Source: Pseudomonas lijiangensis (GTDB taxonomy: Bacteria; Pseudomonadota; Gammaproteobacteria; Pseudomonadales; Pseudomonadaceae). Taken from it: DNA of 64,000 nt. Made by a program: the position numbers and the translations under genes. Positions 9,500 through 18,439 of this stretch are shown one piece after another (the stretch's first letter is position 1; each line of letters opens with the position of its first letter). Under the pieces are notes generated by a model that made no database searches, was not told the DNA's origin, and saw only the letters and a list, made by a program, of their open reading frames with translations. The DNA is taken from NCBI RefSeq assembly GCF_018968705.1, contig NZ_CP076668.1, positions 2,987,001 to 3,051,000 on the forward strand. Direction: 5' to 3'.

Positions 9500-10489
9500 T
9501 CAGCTCGCCGAAGCAGGCTCCGCCATGGCGACCACGACCTTGCGTGCGCCCTGGAATGTCGAGCGGCCGTGGGCCACCAGCATGTTGTCAAGCATCAGTA
9601 CGTCGCCTGCCTGCCAGGGAAAACTGACCTGGCAGCGCTGGAGAACAGCGCGTACATGCTCAAGAGCTTCCAGCTCGATGGGTGAACCGTCGCCGTAAAA
9701 AACGTTACGCGGCACGCCTTCCTCGCCAACGATGGAAATCAGCGTCTCGCGTACCGCCGGTGCAAGATTGGAAATATGAAACAGGTGCGCCTGATTGAAC
9801 CAGACCCACTCGCCGCTTACCGGATGCCGGGCAACGGCCTGACAGACCTGACGAGTCGAAAGCTCGCCCTCTTCATCCCACTCGAATTCGATATTGCTGG
9901 CCTTGCAGAACTGCTCGACCTGCGCCCGGTCCTCGGTGTTGAAAGCCTGTTGCCATGGCAGATCCAGGCCATTGCCGTAATTGCGCACATACATCAGGCG
10001 CTTGTCGGCAAAGCGCTGGCGAATGACCGGATCAAGCTGTCGATAGACCTCACGACTGTCGGCAATCGGGGTTTCTCCGCCGACCGGGGACGCCTGCACA
10101 CAATGAAACCAGATCTTCATTGGCCAGTTCAGGGAATAGGACTGTTCATTGTGCAGCGGGATGACCTGGTGGGCCGGGTATTCGGTGGAGGTATAGACAC
10201 GGTTGTTGAGCTTGGTGCGTGGCGTGGAAGCGTAGTCGTAAGTCAGCAGTTCGTGGCCGAAGCTGCTGGCAAACGCTTCAAAGTCGGCTTCGCCTTCGAA
10301 GGCAAAGCCTCGGAACAGAACACCACCGGCACGGGGCAGTTCAGCCTCGACCACCTGCTGGATCTGCTCGCGATGGGCTTGCCAGGTATCGCCGGCAGCC
10401 GGCGCCTGAAAGATGAACGGCAGGGTCAGTTCGCTCCCTTGGGAAACCTCCATGGATTGAACCTGTGTACGCGCCACACCCGTTTCCAT
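9500..10489 (-). CDS. SyrP-like Fe(II)/2-oxoglutarate hydroxylase (TauD family), probable aspartate beta-hydroxylase
   Basis: The chosen start encodes METGVARTQ; GAGGGG lies six bases upstream of the ATG at 10489, whereas the longer frame from 10561 has a poor extension. The protein is 329 residues. TauD/SyrP family hallmarks are visible: the H-x-E iron-ligand pair in PLHNEQSYS, the distal ligand in VAHGRSTF, and a C-terminal Arg-containing segment expected to bind 2-oxoglutarate. In syringomycin biosynthesis SyrP hydroxylates aspartate bound to a carrier domain. Here the next gene is an NRPS whose A domain has an aspartate code, which supports the same role. The product would be beta-hydroxyaspartate, a bidentate iron-binding residue of many siderophores. 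A strong Fur-box match lies about 75 bases upstream. Family is confident; substrate is inferred from context. Confidence 0.88.
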   Translation of the reverse strand: METGVARTQVQSMEVSQGSELTLPFIFQAPAAGDTWQAHREQIQQVVEAELPRAGGVLFRGFAFEGEADFEAFASSFGHELLTYDYASTPRTKLNNRVYTSTEYPAHQVIPLHNEQSYSLNWPMKIWFHCVQASPVGGETPIADSREVYRQLDPVIRQRFADKRLMYVRNYGNGLDLPWQQAFNTEDRAQVEQFCKASNIEFEWDEEGELSTRQVCQAVARHPVSGEWVWFNQAHLFHISNLAPAVRETLISIVGEEGVPRNVFYGDGSPIELEALEHVRAVLQRCQVSFPWQAGDVLMLDNMLVAHGRSTFQGARKVVVAMAEPASAS

Positions 10490-10563
10490 TTGAACCCCTC
10501 GCCATCCCGATAAGCGTATTTTTGGAGAGCACAAACTAATACAAACGAGTACCAACATCAATA

Positions 10564-10582
10564 GAGAATGATTGTCATTTAT
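10564..10582 (-). promoter_or_regulatory. Fur box upstream of the hydroxylase-NRPS operon
   Basis: The 19 bases GAGAATGATTGTCATTTAT match 14 of 19 positions of the Fur consensus GATAATGATAATCATTATC. The site lies between the binding-protein stop (10609) and the hydroxylase start (10489), where the promoter of the biosynthetic genes should be. It implies iron-starvation induction of hydroxylase and NRPS expression. The match was counted by eye, without a motif search. Confidence 0.75.
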
Positions 10583-10608
10583 GACATTTGTATCAAAATT
10601 GACACAAC

Positions 10609-11553
10609 TTATGGCGCTTGCAGGACGCTCTCCCGCTCACCGATATGCGACATCAGCAAATAGGCTGAACCCAACAGGCCTTGCATCGTATCGGCATAGC
10701 GGCTGCGGTTCAGATACAGGAACTGACGATTCTTGACCGCAAACAGATTCTGCCATTGCGGCGACTGCCGGAAGGCCGCCGTGCTGGTCTCCGAATCTAG
10801 CAGCTCTTCATATGTATCAATAATGAAATCACTGTTGAAGTCGCCAATTCGCTCCAGGCTGTAGGGCACGTTCTGCCGTGCAGCGCTGTAAGCAGGGACT
10901 CGTCCCAGGCCAAAATCGGCGATGACATCATCCATGCCACCACGGCCTATCAACTGGAAACCATCGGTGTAGACCTCCAGCGTGGTCACAGTAATTCGCG
11001 AAGGATCCTTGACCCGTTTCTTGAACTCCTTGACGACCCATTGGTACTCACCGAGCATTTCGGCGTAACGCTGCTGCTTGCCGACCAGTTCGGCGAGTTG
11101 TCCGGCGTAGGTCTTGATATCGCTTTCCCGAGCAGGCAGGAGCACCACCGGCGCAATCTTGCTGAGCTTCTCCTTGATATCCGCGTGATATGACAATCCG
11201 ATGATCAGGTCAGGCTTCAAGGCAGCAATCGCTTCCAGATCGGGTGCCTGATGCGAGCCGATGTATTGAATGCCGTTCACATCGAAATGCTCCTGGGTGC
11301 CGCGAAACAGCACATCGGAAAACAGCTTCTTGCGGCCGGTGGAGCCGCATGGCTTGACGCCCAGCTCCAGCAATTGCGTGGTCAGGCTGAAGTCATGCAG
11401 CGATACGATGCAATGCGGTGCCACCGGCACTTCGACCCGGCCAAAGCTGTTCTCGAACACCCTGGTTTCTGCAGCGCTGACGTTTACGGCCAGCAATGCC
11501 AGAGGCGCACACAACATGCACGCCACACTCCGGAAAATTCCTTTCACCCGCAC
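10609..11553 (-). CDS. Periplasmic ferric-siderophore-binding protein (FecB/FhuD-like)
   Basis: A 314-residue protein with a clear N-terminal signal peptide (MRVKGIFRS, hydrophobic core, cleavage after NVSAA). The body matches the class III periplasmic-binding fold: an early strand region HCIVSLHDFSLTTQLLELGV, the typical APDLEAIAALKPDLIIG segment, and a C-terminal lobe after a long helix. This family captures ferric siderophores in the periplasm and delivers them to a FecCD/FhuB-type permease. It is the last gene of a minus-strand run beginning with the ATPase at 14404 and starts 22 bases after the permease stop. The hydroxylase and NRPS genes follow, with a Fur box between. The ligand is presumably the siderophore made by these NRPSs. 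Confidence 0.87.
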   Translation of the reverse strand: MRVKGIFRSVACMLCAPLALLAVNVSAAETRVFENSFGRVEVPVAPHCIVSLHDFSLTTQLLELGVKPCGSTGRKKLFSDVLFRGTQEHFDVNGIQYIGSHQAPDLEAIAALKPDLIIGLSYHADIKEKLSKIAPVVLLPARESDIKTYAGQLAELVGKQQRYAEMLGEYQWVVKEFKKRVKDPSRITVTTLEVYTDGFQLIGRGGMDDVIADFGLGRVPAYSAARQNVPYSLERIGDFNSDFIIDTYEELLDSETSTAAFRQSPQWQNLFAVKNRQFLYLNRSRYADTMQGLLGSAYLLMSHIGERESVLQAP

Positions 11554-11574
11554 TTACCCCCAGACAATTTGTTT

Positions 11575-12624
11575 TCAGCGATTGCGCTGACGCGCCAACA
11601 GGACCATCAGATAAGGCGCACCGATAATGGCGACCACCAGCCCTGCCGGTAACTGCAAGGGCGGAAAGATCCCCCTTCCCAGTGTGTCGCCAGCCAACAC
11701 CAGCAGCGCGCCGAACAGCGCCGACAAAGGCATCAAGGCACCATGGCGATCACCCGCCAGTTGCCGTGCCAGATGCGGAGCGACCAGTCCGACAAAGGTC
11801 ATGGTGCCGACATTCGCTACAGCCGCCGCCGTCAGCATGACGCTGCACAGCAGCAAGGCGATCATGACACCCGTGACATTCAGGCCTCGGCTGAGCGCAA
11901 CCTTTTCCCCGAGTTGCAGCAGGTTCAACTGCCGATGACAGAACAACAGCGGCAAACCGGCGAGCACCAACCAGAACCCCAGGCTGTGAACCTGCGCCCA
12001 ACCGGCCCGATGCAGGCTGCCACCCAGCCACATCAGGGCCGACTCCACCTGATCGATATTGCCGTAAGTGATCAGCAGATCGGCGACCGCACTCAGCATG
12101 GCGGTAAGCCCGACGCCCACCAGAATCAGACGCAGCGGCGAGATACCCTGACGCCAGGACAGCAGCGCCACAAAGAACGCCACCGCCAGACCACCGGCCA
12201 GTGCAGCCAATGGATACAGTTCCAACGGCAAAAGCCCGGGCCAGAGCACGATTATCAGCAGCATGGTGACGCTGGCACCCGACTCCACGCCCACCAGACC
12301 GGGCGCTGCCAGCGGGTTGCGGGTCAACGACTGCATCAGCAGGCCGGCCAGGGACATGGCCGCACCTGCCAGGATGGCCAGCACCACACGGGGCAATCGC
12401 AGTTCCCAGAGCAGATTGCGTATGGTCGGGCTGACCTGCTCGGGCGTCAGCACTGCCTGCCAGGCCTGGGCAACACTCAGGGAAAAACTGCCAACGGTCA
12501 GCGCGTACAGCGCCAGGCCGATGACAGCAGCTGTCAGCACCACCACCGAAATCAGGTCGATGGGTCGGGCAATCCAGGGCAACAATGGCAAGGCTCTGGG
12601 CAAGGTCAGTCCGGCGCGCCTCAT
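11575..12624 (-). CDS. Iron-siderophore ABC transporter permease (FecD/BtuC family)
   Basis: A 349-residue, strongly hydrophobic protein of the FecCD family, with roughly nine to ten membrane segments expected. Family features include LPRVVLAILAGAAMSLAGLL, the QSLTRNPLAAPGLVG loop, and the late VGLVAPHLARQLAGDRHG segment, which forms the ATPase-contact region. It ends with the usual GAPYLMVLLARQR. The start at 12624 was chosen because its ATG overlaps the TGA of the preceding permease (ATGA); the open frame extends further upstream only through that gene. With the protein encoded at 12621-13604 it would form the heterodimeric inner-membrane channel for the ferric siderophore. Confidence 0.9.
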   Translation of the reverse strand: MRRAGLTLPRALPLLPWIARPIDLISVVVLTAAVIGLALYALTVGSFSLSVAQAWQAVLTPEQVSPTIRNLLWELRLPRVVLAILAGAAMSLAGLLMQSLTRNPLAAPGLVGVESGASVTMLLIIVLWPGLLPLELYPLAALAGGLAVAFFVALLSWRQGISPLRLILVGVGLTAMLSAVADLLITYGNIDQVESALMWLGGSLHRAGWAQVHSLGFWLVLAGLPLLFCHRQLNLLQLGEKVALSRGLNVTGVMIALLLCSVMLTAAAVANVGTMTFVGLVAPHLARQLAGDRHGALMPLSALFGALLVLAGDTLGRGIFPPLQLPAGLVVAIIGAPYLMVLLARQRNR

Positions 12625-13604
12625 TTGACCTTCCTCAGCACCAGGATGACAAAAACAGGGCCGCCGATCAGGGCCGTGACGATGCCAGTGTTGAGCTCGA
12701 ACGGACTCACCACGGTGCGAGCCGCGATGTCCGCCAGAATCAGCAGCAGCGCCCCCAGCAGAGGAGCTGCCAGCAACAGCCGACGATAATCGTCGCCAAA
12801 CAGCAGGCGCGCCGCATGAGGCACGACCAGCCCGACAAAGCCGATAGGCCCGGCCAGAGCCACGGCACACCCGGACAGCAGAACCACCGAAGCCAGCCCG
12901 AACACGCGCATCTTCAGCAGATTGACGCCCATGCCCGCAGCCGCCTGCGGCCCAAGACGGTGGGCATTCAAGGCCCGCACATTGATCAGACACAGAAACA
13001 TGCCCAGCAGGACATAAGGCCAGACCCAGGCCTGCATCGTGCCGCCGGTCACACCGATGGAGCCGGTCAGCCAGCGTCTCAGGCTGTCGAGCCCTTGCTG
13101 ATCGAGCAATAACAGAATTGAGGTGAACGCGCTGAACAGCGCCGCAATCATGGCGCCCGACAGCGTCAGCCGGATCGGGTTATGGCCCCTGCCCGCCAGC
13201 AACAGGACGCCGATGGCCGCCGTCAGCGCACCGGCAAAGGCAAATAACGGGATCATCGACAAATCGTTGCCCGGCATCACCAGCAGCCCGAACACCACGA
13301 ACAGTGCCGCGCCGCTATTGATACCGAGAATTCCCGGATCAGCCAGCGGGTTATCGCCGACCGCCTGCATGATGGTGCCGGCAAGCCCGAGGCTGGCACC
13401 CACCAGCAACGCGACCAGCAGGCGCGGCAGGCGACTGCCACGAATGACACTGTGATCGGGGTTGCCCGGCACATAGGCAACCAGTGCCTGCCAGGTTTCG
13501 TGCCAGGGAATGCTCTTTGCGCCAACCGCCAGATGAATCAGTGCGGCCAGGGCGATTGCCATCAACAGTCCCAGCCATACGGGTAACCGTAGACCGTGAC
13601 TCAC
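12621..13604 (-). CDS. Iron-siderophore ABC transporter permease (FecC/BtuC family)
   Basis: A FecCD-family permease of about 327 residues. I start it at the GTG at 13604, giving MSHGLRLPVWLG: AGGAG lies six bases upstream and the GTG overlaps the stop of the ATPase gene (GTGA), a coupled arrangement. The longer frame from 13655 would add 17 residues read inside the ATPase gene. Characteristic segments are LPRLLVALLVGASLGLAG, MQAVGDNPLADPGILGI and FVGLVVPHAARLLFGDDYR. It pairs with the permease immediately downstream, with which it overlaps by four bases. Confidence 0.88.
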   Translation of the reverse strand: MSHGLRLPVWLGLLMAIALAALIHLAVGAKSIPWHETWQALVAYVPGNPDHSVIRGSRLPRLLVALLVGASLGLAGTIMQAVGDNPLADPGILGINSGAALFVVFGLLVMPGNDLSMIPLFAFAGALTAAIGVLLLAGRGHNPIRLTLSGAMIAALFSAFTSILLLLDQQGLDSLRRWLTGSIGVTGGTMQAWVWPYVLLGMFLCLINVRALNAHRLGPQAAAGMGVNLLKMRVFGLASVVLLSGCAVALAGPIGFVGLVVPHAARLLFGDDYRRLLLAAPLLGALLLILADIAARTVVSPFELNTGIVTALIGGPVFVILVLRKVK

Positions 13605-14404
13605 ATCGCCTCCTGCACGGGCAGCGGCTTGCTTCGGTTCGACTGCGGGACGCATAACAGGTCGCCGGAATAAGGGTCAGTGATGATGTGCGCATCCAGA
13701 TCGAAGACGGCCTTGAGGTTTTCCCGGGTGAACACCTCGGCAGGCGCGCCCTGAGCCAGCAGACGTCCTCCGCGCATCATCACCAGATGATCGGCGTAAC
13801 GGGCAGCCTGGTTCAGATCATGCAGGACGGCCACGATGGTCTTGCCCTGCCCGCGAAGGTCCACCAACAGTTCGAGCAGCGTGATCTGATGGGCGATGTC
13901 GAGGAAAGTGGTCGGCTCGTCCAGCAGAATCACCGGCGTATCCTGGGCGAGGGTCATGGCAATCCAGCAGCGCTGCAACTGCCCGCCCGACAGGGTTGCC
14001 AGCGAGCGATCAAGCAAAGAATGAATACCCGTCAGCTCAATGGCGCGGTCAATCGCCTGCTGATCCTGGTCGGACCATTGGCGCCACCAGCTCTGCCAGG
14101 GGAAGCGCCCCTGCATCACCAGCTCTCGCACACTCATGCCCGCTGGCGATGTGGTGTGCTGGGGCAGCAATGCCAGCTGTTGCGCCAGCGCCCGACGCGA
14201 ATACTGGCGCAGCGGCTTGCCGGACAACTGCACTTCGCCCGCGCCCGGACGCAACATATGTGCAAGCACGTTGAGCATGGTGGTCTTGCCGCAGCCGTTG
14301 GCACCGATCAGCGCTGTGAAACGGCCTTCGGGAATGTCCAGGCTGACGCCATCAAGCACCAATTGTTCGCCATAGCCCAGCCGCACTCCGGTGGCTTTCA
14401 GCAT
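13601..14404 (-). CDS. Iron-siderophore ABC transporter ATPase (FecE/FhuC-like)
   Basis: About 267 residues from the ATG at 14404 (MLKATGVRLGYGEQ), which sits behind an AAAGG-like ribosome site and fits the family start; an ATG at 14473 would add 23 residues with no family match. It shows Walker A GANGCGKTT, the Q-loop in LLPQHT, the signature LSGGQLQRCWIAMTLAQ, Walker B VILLDEPTTFLD and the switch His in AVLHDLNQA. This is the FecE/FhuC/BtuD subgroup that energises siderophore and cobalamin import. It is the first gene of the importer run and diverges from the TonB-dependent receptor at 14684, so one intergenic control region may serve both. Confidence 0.9.
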   Translation of the reverse strand: MLKATGVRLGYGEQLVLDGVSLDIPEGRFTALIGANGCGKTTMLNVLAHMLRPGAGEVQLSGKPLRQYSRRALAQQLALLPQHTTSPAGMSVRELVMQGRFPWQSWWRQWSDQDQQAIDRAIELTGIHSLLDRSLATLSGGQLQRCWIAMTLAQDTPVILLDEPTTFLDIAHQITLLELLVDLRGQGKTIVAVLHDLNQAARYADHLVMMRGGRLLAQGAPAEVFTRENLKAVFDLDAHIITDPYSGDLLCVPQSNRSKPLPVQEAM

Positions 14405-14556
14405 GACCTTTCTCCCACCCAATAGAGCCTGATCGAATCGTCCGTCGAGCAATGCCCCGGCATCGTTTTTCATCCTGTCATCACATCAGGGGCATAAGTG
14501 GGCCACAGAATGTGTCGAAAATGAAATAATTCTGTACTGCAGCGACAAATCTTAAT

Positions 14557-14575
14557 GCAAAACCTTATCATTTAC
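14557..14575. promoter_or_regulatory. Weak Fur-box-like site between the ATPase and TonB-receptor genes
   Basis: The stretch GCAAAACCTTATCATTTAC matches about 11 of 19 Fur consensus positions, best in its right half (TATCATT). It lies in the 279-base gap between divergent genes that would be expected to respond to iron. The match is too weak to stand alone. Confidence 0.35.
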
Positions 14576-14683
14576 AGATAAAGTACGGCCAATTGATACC
14601 AGCCCGGTTGAGCCACTGATGGCACAGGATTCAGGGCAAACGCTATTCCGAAAGTCAAAAATGTACCTCCAAGGACTCCCTCG

Positions 14684-16900
14684 ATGCTCGAAAGAAAAAT
14701 AACAGTTAGCACCGAAAACCGTTACACAAGGCGCCCTCCTGTGTTTCACCTGACCACCCTGGCACTGGCTTTGAGCAGCGTCATCTCGGCGCAGGCAATC
14801 GCGGCGGATGAAGCATCCAGCAGCAATGCCGTTCAACTCACCAATATCAACATCAACGCCGACACTCCGGAAAACCCGACCGCTCCGCTGGCCGGCAAGG
14901 TTGCCCTGCGCAATACCAGTGCCACCAAGACCAACGCGGCCATTACCGAAACACCGCAGTCGCTGTCCGTAGTGACTGCCGATGAAATCACCGACCGCAA
15001 GTCCGACACCCTGGCCGACGCCCTGAGCTACACGCCGGGCTTCACCAGCCAGCCATCGAGCTTCAACCGCACGTCCGACCGCTTCCGTATCCGCGGTTTC
15101 GACGTAGAGTCTGCTACCGGTGGTTCCTTGCGTGATGGCCTGCGCCTGCAGAACAACTCCTACGACGGCGTCCAGGAACCCTTTGGCCTGGAGCGCGTGG
15201 AAGTGATCCGTGGTGCGGCCTCGGTCCTGTACGGTCAGTTGTCGCCTGGCGGGTTCGTCAACGGCGTCAGCAAGCGTCCGACCGAAACACCGCTTCATGA
15301 GCTGGGCCTGCAATACGGCAACAATGATCGCAAGCAATTGACCGGCGACTTCAGCGGCCCGCTGGGCGACAGCGATACCCTCAGCTATCGCCTGACCCTG
15401 TTGCAGCGTGACAGTGGCACCCAGCAGGACCACATCAATGACGACAAGCTCTACATCGCACCGGCCCTGACCTGGCGCCCTAATGAAGACACATCGCTGA
15501 CCTTGCTGGCCTTCCACCAGAAAAGCGACACGCGCTTCTCCGCGCCCCTGCCTTACCAGCTCGTCAAAGGCCTCGGCAACGGCCCCTTCACCATTGGTCG
15601 TCACGACTTCATCGGCGAGCCCGGTTACGACGACATGAATGGCGAGATGTCTGCCATCGGTTACGAGTTCGAGCATAACTTCAACGACAACATCCGCATC
15701 AGCAACAAGCTGCGTTACTACGAAGCGGAGATGAAGTGGAAGTACTTGCAGATTCCGACGAACAACGCGGCAGCGATAGCAGCGGTCAACTCGGCGGCTA
15801 GAAATGGCTTGCTGACTCGCCAGTACAGCGACCGTCACGAGCGCTCCAGAGCCCTGGCCAGCGATACCAACGTCGAAGCACGCTGGAACATCGGCGGTGT
15901 GGAAAATACCTTTCTGGTCGGTGCCGACACCTACGATGCATCGTATGACTCGCACAACTTCCGGAACAACGCGCCCTCTTTGAACCTTGCCACCTACAAC
16001 TACGGGCAACCGGTGGTAGTGAACAAGGCGCAGAGCGCTGACCGTGGTTCGCAAATCGATACCCTGCAGACCGGCATTTATCTGCAGGACCAGATCAAGT
16101 TCGACGATCACTGGCTGCTGTTGCTCGGTGGTCGCCACGACTGGGCCAACCAGGACCAGAAAGCCTTTGTAAACGGCCAGAAACGGCACCAGTCAGACGA
16201 ATCCACCACTTGGCGCGCCGGTCTGGTGTACCAGGCGGATAACGGCCTGGCTCCCTACATCAGCTACAGCGAGTCGTTCTTCCCGGTAGCGGTGGCCGAT
16301 GCTCCGACACAAAGCTTCGCACCGACAGAAGGCAAGCAGTATGAAATGGGTATTCGCTACCAGCCTCCTGGCAGCAATGTCCTGTTGAGTGCCGCTGTTT
16401 ATGAACTGACCCAGAAAAACGTGCTGAAGACCGTCAATAGCGTTTCTTCGCAGACGGGCGAGCAACGCTCCCGCGGGCTGGAACTGGAGGCCAAGGCCGA
16501 TGTAACGCCGCAATTCAGCGTCATTGCCACCTATGCCTACACCGATGCGCGGATTACCGAAAGTTCGGTTCCGGGTGAAGTGGGCCAGCGTAGCGAAGAT
16601 ACTCCGTACCACCAGGCCGCATTGTGGACCGACTACAACTTCGCCCTATTCGGCATTCCGCAACTGAAGATTGGCGGTGGTGCGCGCTACAAGGGCACAA
16701 CCCAGGCTTCGGGTATCGAGTCGCAGATGCCGGCTTACTTCCTGTTCGACGCCATGGCCAGCTACCAGATCGACAAGAACTGGGACATTGCCATCAATGC
16801 AAACAACGTGACCAACAAGAAGTACACCTACTGTGAATTTGCTATTTGCCGCTACGGCGACGAGCGCGAGCTGGTGACGTCCGTCAACTTCAGGTGGTAA
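14684..16900 (+). CDS. TonB-dependent outer-membrane ferric-siderophore receptor (FhuA/FoxA-like)
   Basis: A 738-residue receptor. The N-terminus has an extended signal peptide ending near AIAADEA. A plug domain follows (ETPQSLSVVTADEI; FRIRGFDVESATGG; ERVEVIRGAASVLYGQLSPGG), then a long beta-barrel ending with the typical terminal aromatic (VNFRW). There is no N-terminal signalling extension of about 80 residues, so this is not a FecA/FpvA-type transducer and should not drive its own sigma factor. It is divergent from the FecE-like ATPase gene. Its likely role is outer-membrane import of the siderophore made by the neighbouring NRPSs; a xenosiderophore is possible. A nested inverted repeat follows the stop. 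Confidence 0.93.
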   Translation: MLERKITVSTENRYTRRPPVFHLTTLALALSSVISAQAIAADEASSSNAVQLTNININADTPENPTAPLAGKVALRNTSATKTNAAITETPQSLSVVTADEITDRKSDTLADALSYTPGFTSQPSSFNRTSDRFRIRGFDVESATGGSLRDGLRLQNNSYDGVQEPFGLERVEVIRGAASVLYGQLSPGGFVNGVSKRPTETPLHELGLQYGNNDRKQLTGDFSGPLGDSDTLSYRLTLLQRDSGTQQDHINDDKLYIAPALTWRPNEDTSLTLLAFHQKSDTRFSAPLPYQLVKGLGNGPFTIGRHDFIGEPGYDDMNGEMSAIGYEFEHNFNDNIRISNKLRYYEAEMKWKYLQIPTNNAAAIAAVNSAARNGLLTRQYSDRHERSRALASDTNVEARWNIGGVENTFLVGADTYDASYDSHNFRNNAPSLNLATYNYGQPVVVNKAQSADRGSQIDTLQTGIYLQDQIKFDDHWLLLLGGRHDWANQDQKAFVNGQKRHQSDESTTWRAGLVYQADNGLAPYISYSESFFPVAVADAPTQSFAPTEGKQYEMGIRYQPPGSNVLLSAAVYELTQKNVLKTVNSVSSQTGEQRSRGLELEAKADVTPQFSVIATYAYTDARITESSVPGEVGQRSEDTPYHQAALWTDYNFALFGIPQLKIGGGARYKGTTQASGIESQMPAYFLFDAMASYQIDKNWDIAINANNVTNKKYTYCEFAICRYGDERELVTSVNFRW

Positions 16901-16918
16901 AAACCCTGTAGGTGTAAT

Positions 16919-17064
16919 GCCGATCAGTTAAGGCACAAACAAGACTTGTGGGAGGCAGCTTGCTGGCGAAAAAGGCCTGAAACCGGCAGATACTCTGCGC
17001 CGTACGCTGAAGTCGCCAGCAAGCTGCCTCCCACAAAGTGATTCATTGACATTAACTGATCGGC
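16919..17064. repeat. Nested inverted repeat: REP-like hairpin inside 13-base outer arms
   Basis: Outer arms GCCGATCAGTTAA (16919-16931) and TTAACTGATCGGC (17052-17064) are perfect complements. Inside them lies a second, longer pair: TTGTGGGAGGCAGCTTGC... (about 16946-16969) and its complement ending ...CTGCCTCCCACAA (about 17013-17036). The inner pair has the GTGGGAG...CTCCCAC form of Pseudomonas REP elements. The structure sits exactly between the receptor stop and the lipoprotein stop, two convergent genes, and could serve as a bidirectional terminator or mRNA stabiliser. Confidence 0.8.
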
Positions 17065-18243
17065 CTACCCCTTCGGCTTCGCAGCTTCCAGCACACCCCG
17101 GATAACCTGCGACTGCCACGCAAAGTACGGGTTGTACGTCAGGCGCGCATGCACCTTGCCCGGCTCACGGTAGCCCCACTCGGAATACCACACCTCTTCC
17201 CCTGCCTCACAGCGCGCAACATCCTTGGCATTCAGGCCATTCCAGCAGAAACGCAGTTTCCCTGATCGACCATACAAAGCGTTCTGCGGCGAAAACAGAA
17301 TGCCCATGTGGGAAAACTGGCTGATACGCTCATCTGCAAGGCGGTCCGTGCGGGTCAGGATGCGCGATGAATCCAGTGCTCCAGCCTGCTCCTGTCCATA
17401 CCAGATCAATCGGCTGGCAGGGTTTGTAAAGCGGCGGCTGAACATATCCCGTACATACTGCACATCGACGACCGAGTCCTTTTCGGTCAGGACGATGGCC
17501 ACGGGACGGTCGAAGTTTTCATGCTCGATCAGGCTGCGAACCGCCACGCTGCTGCGGTAGAACTGGGCGAAACCGTTGGTGGGCACGTTGTAATAGCGTA
17601 CGGGCGATTGCTGCGGACGAGACTCGTTGGGCGGGACGATCCAGGTCCTGACATGAGCCAGCCATGGCGTAACCCAGTCGAAGGTGGCACTGGAACGCAG
17701 GGCTGGCGAAAACAGTACAAGGCCATTGATGTCGGGGTCCTTCATGGCATAGGCGAGTGCCAGATTCGCACCGGTCGAGAATCCGCCCAGATAGACCTCC
17801 GGGAAATCCTGTCGCAGCAGTGCAACCTGCTCCTGCACCAGTTGCTGCCATTCTTCCAGGTGAATATCGATCAGGTCTTCAGGCCGGGTGCCATGCCCGG
17901 GCAGCAACGCAACCCGCACGACATAGCCCTGATCGGCAAAATCCTGGGCGACGTCAACGAATGACCAGGGCGAATCACCCAGCCCGTGCAGCAGAAGCAA
18001 CGCCTTGCCGGAAGGTACGGCAGGACGGATCTCGAAAGGGGCGTTCCACACCAGTTCATTGTCACGGCTTTCAGTCTGGAAAAGACGGCGCTCGCGAATC
18101 TCCTGCCGGGTGTCTTGCAGGTACGCCTGAAAACTCGCGTGGTGTGTCACGGCCTTTTCAGCCTCTGGCTGCCGGGTGCATCCCATGGCCAGAATCATGA
18201 ATGCCATGCTGGCCGCTACCCTGGCCATGAGTGACTGATGCAT
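17065..18243 (-). CDS. Alpha/beta-hydrolase lipoprotein
   Basis: A 392-residue protein. The N-terminus has a lipoprotein signal with a lipobox at about residues 19-22 (LAMGC), so it is expected to be lipid-anchored. The hydrolase fold is seen in LLLLHGLGDSPWSF (oxyanion region), the nucleophile elbow GGFSTGA, and an acid/His pair in the C-terminal half (ILTEKDSVVD; a His in QFSHMGIL). Similar proteins are annotated as alpha/beta hydrolases or lysophospholipase-like enzymes; the substrate is unknown. It is divergent from the LacI-type regulator and convergent with the TonB receptor, and shows no clear functional link to either. Confidence 0.8.
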   Translation of the reverse strand: MHQSLMARVAASMAFMILAMGCTRQPEAEKAVTHHASFQAYLQDTRQEIRERRLFQTESRDNELVWNAPFEIRPAVPSGKALLLLHGLGDSPWSFVDVAQDFADQGYVVRVALLPGHGTRPEDLIDIHLEEWQQLVQEQVALLRQDFPEVYLGGFSTGANLALAYAMKDPDINGLVLFSPALRSSATFDWVTPWLAHVRTWIVPPNESRPQQSPVRYYNVPTNGFAQFYRSSVAVRSLIEHENFDRPVAIVLTEKDSVVDVQYVRDMFSRRFTNPASRLIWYGQEQAGALDSSRILTRTDRLADERISQFSHMGILFSPQNALYGRSGKLRFCWNGLNAKDVARCEAGEEVWYSEWGYREPGKVHARLTYNPYFAWQSQVIRGVLEAAKPKG

Positions 18244-18439
18244 CGTTTCCCTACCCCGATCCTTGCTGAATGTTGCTCATCGTAATCATCCGCCCGCACC
18301 AGCGATACTTTATTTGGCGGGTGGTTTCACACGTCATGGTTTGCCCTGCCCTGCATCCTTTCGTAAAATGCCCGCCACCCTCGGGAACGCTTTGATACAG
18401 CGAGCTTCCCACTCATTGATCAGAGCAGTCAGGACATCC

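Noticed and set aside
14552..16189. 545-codon minus-strand frame
   Set aside because: It is antisense to the TonB receptor, which has a signal peptide, plug motifs and a terminal aromatic residue.
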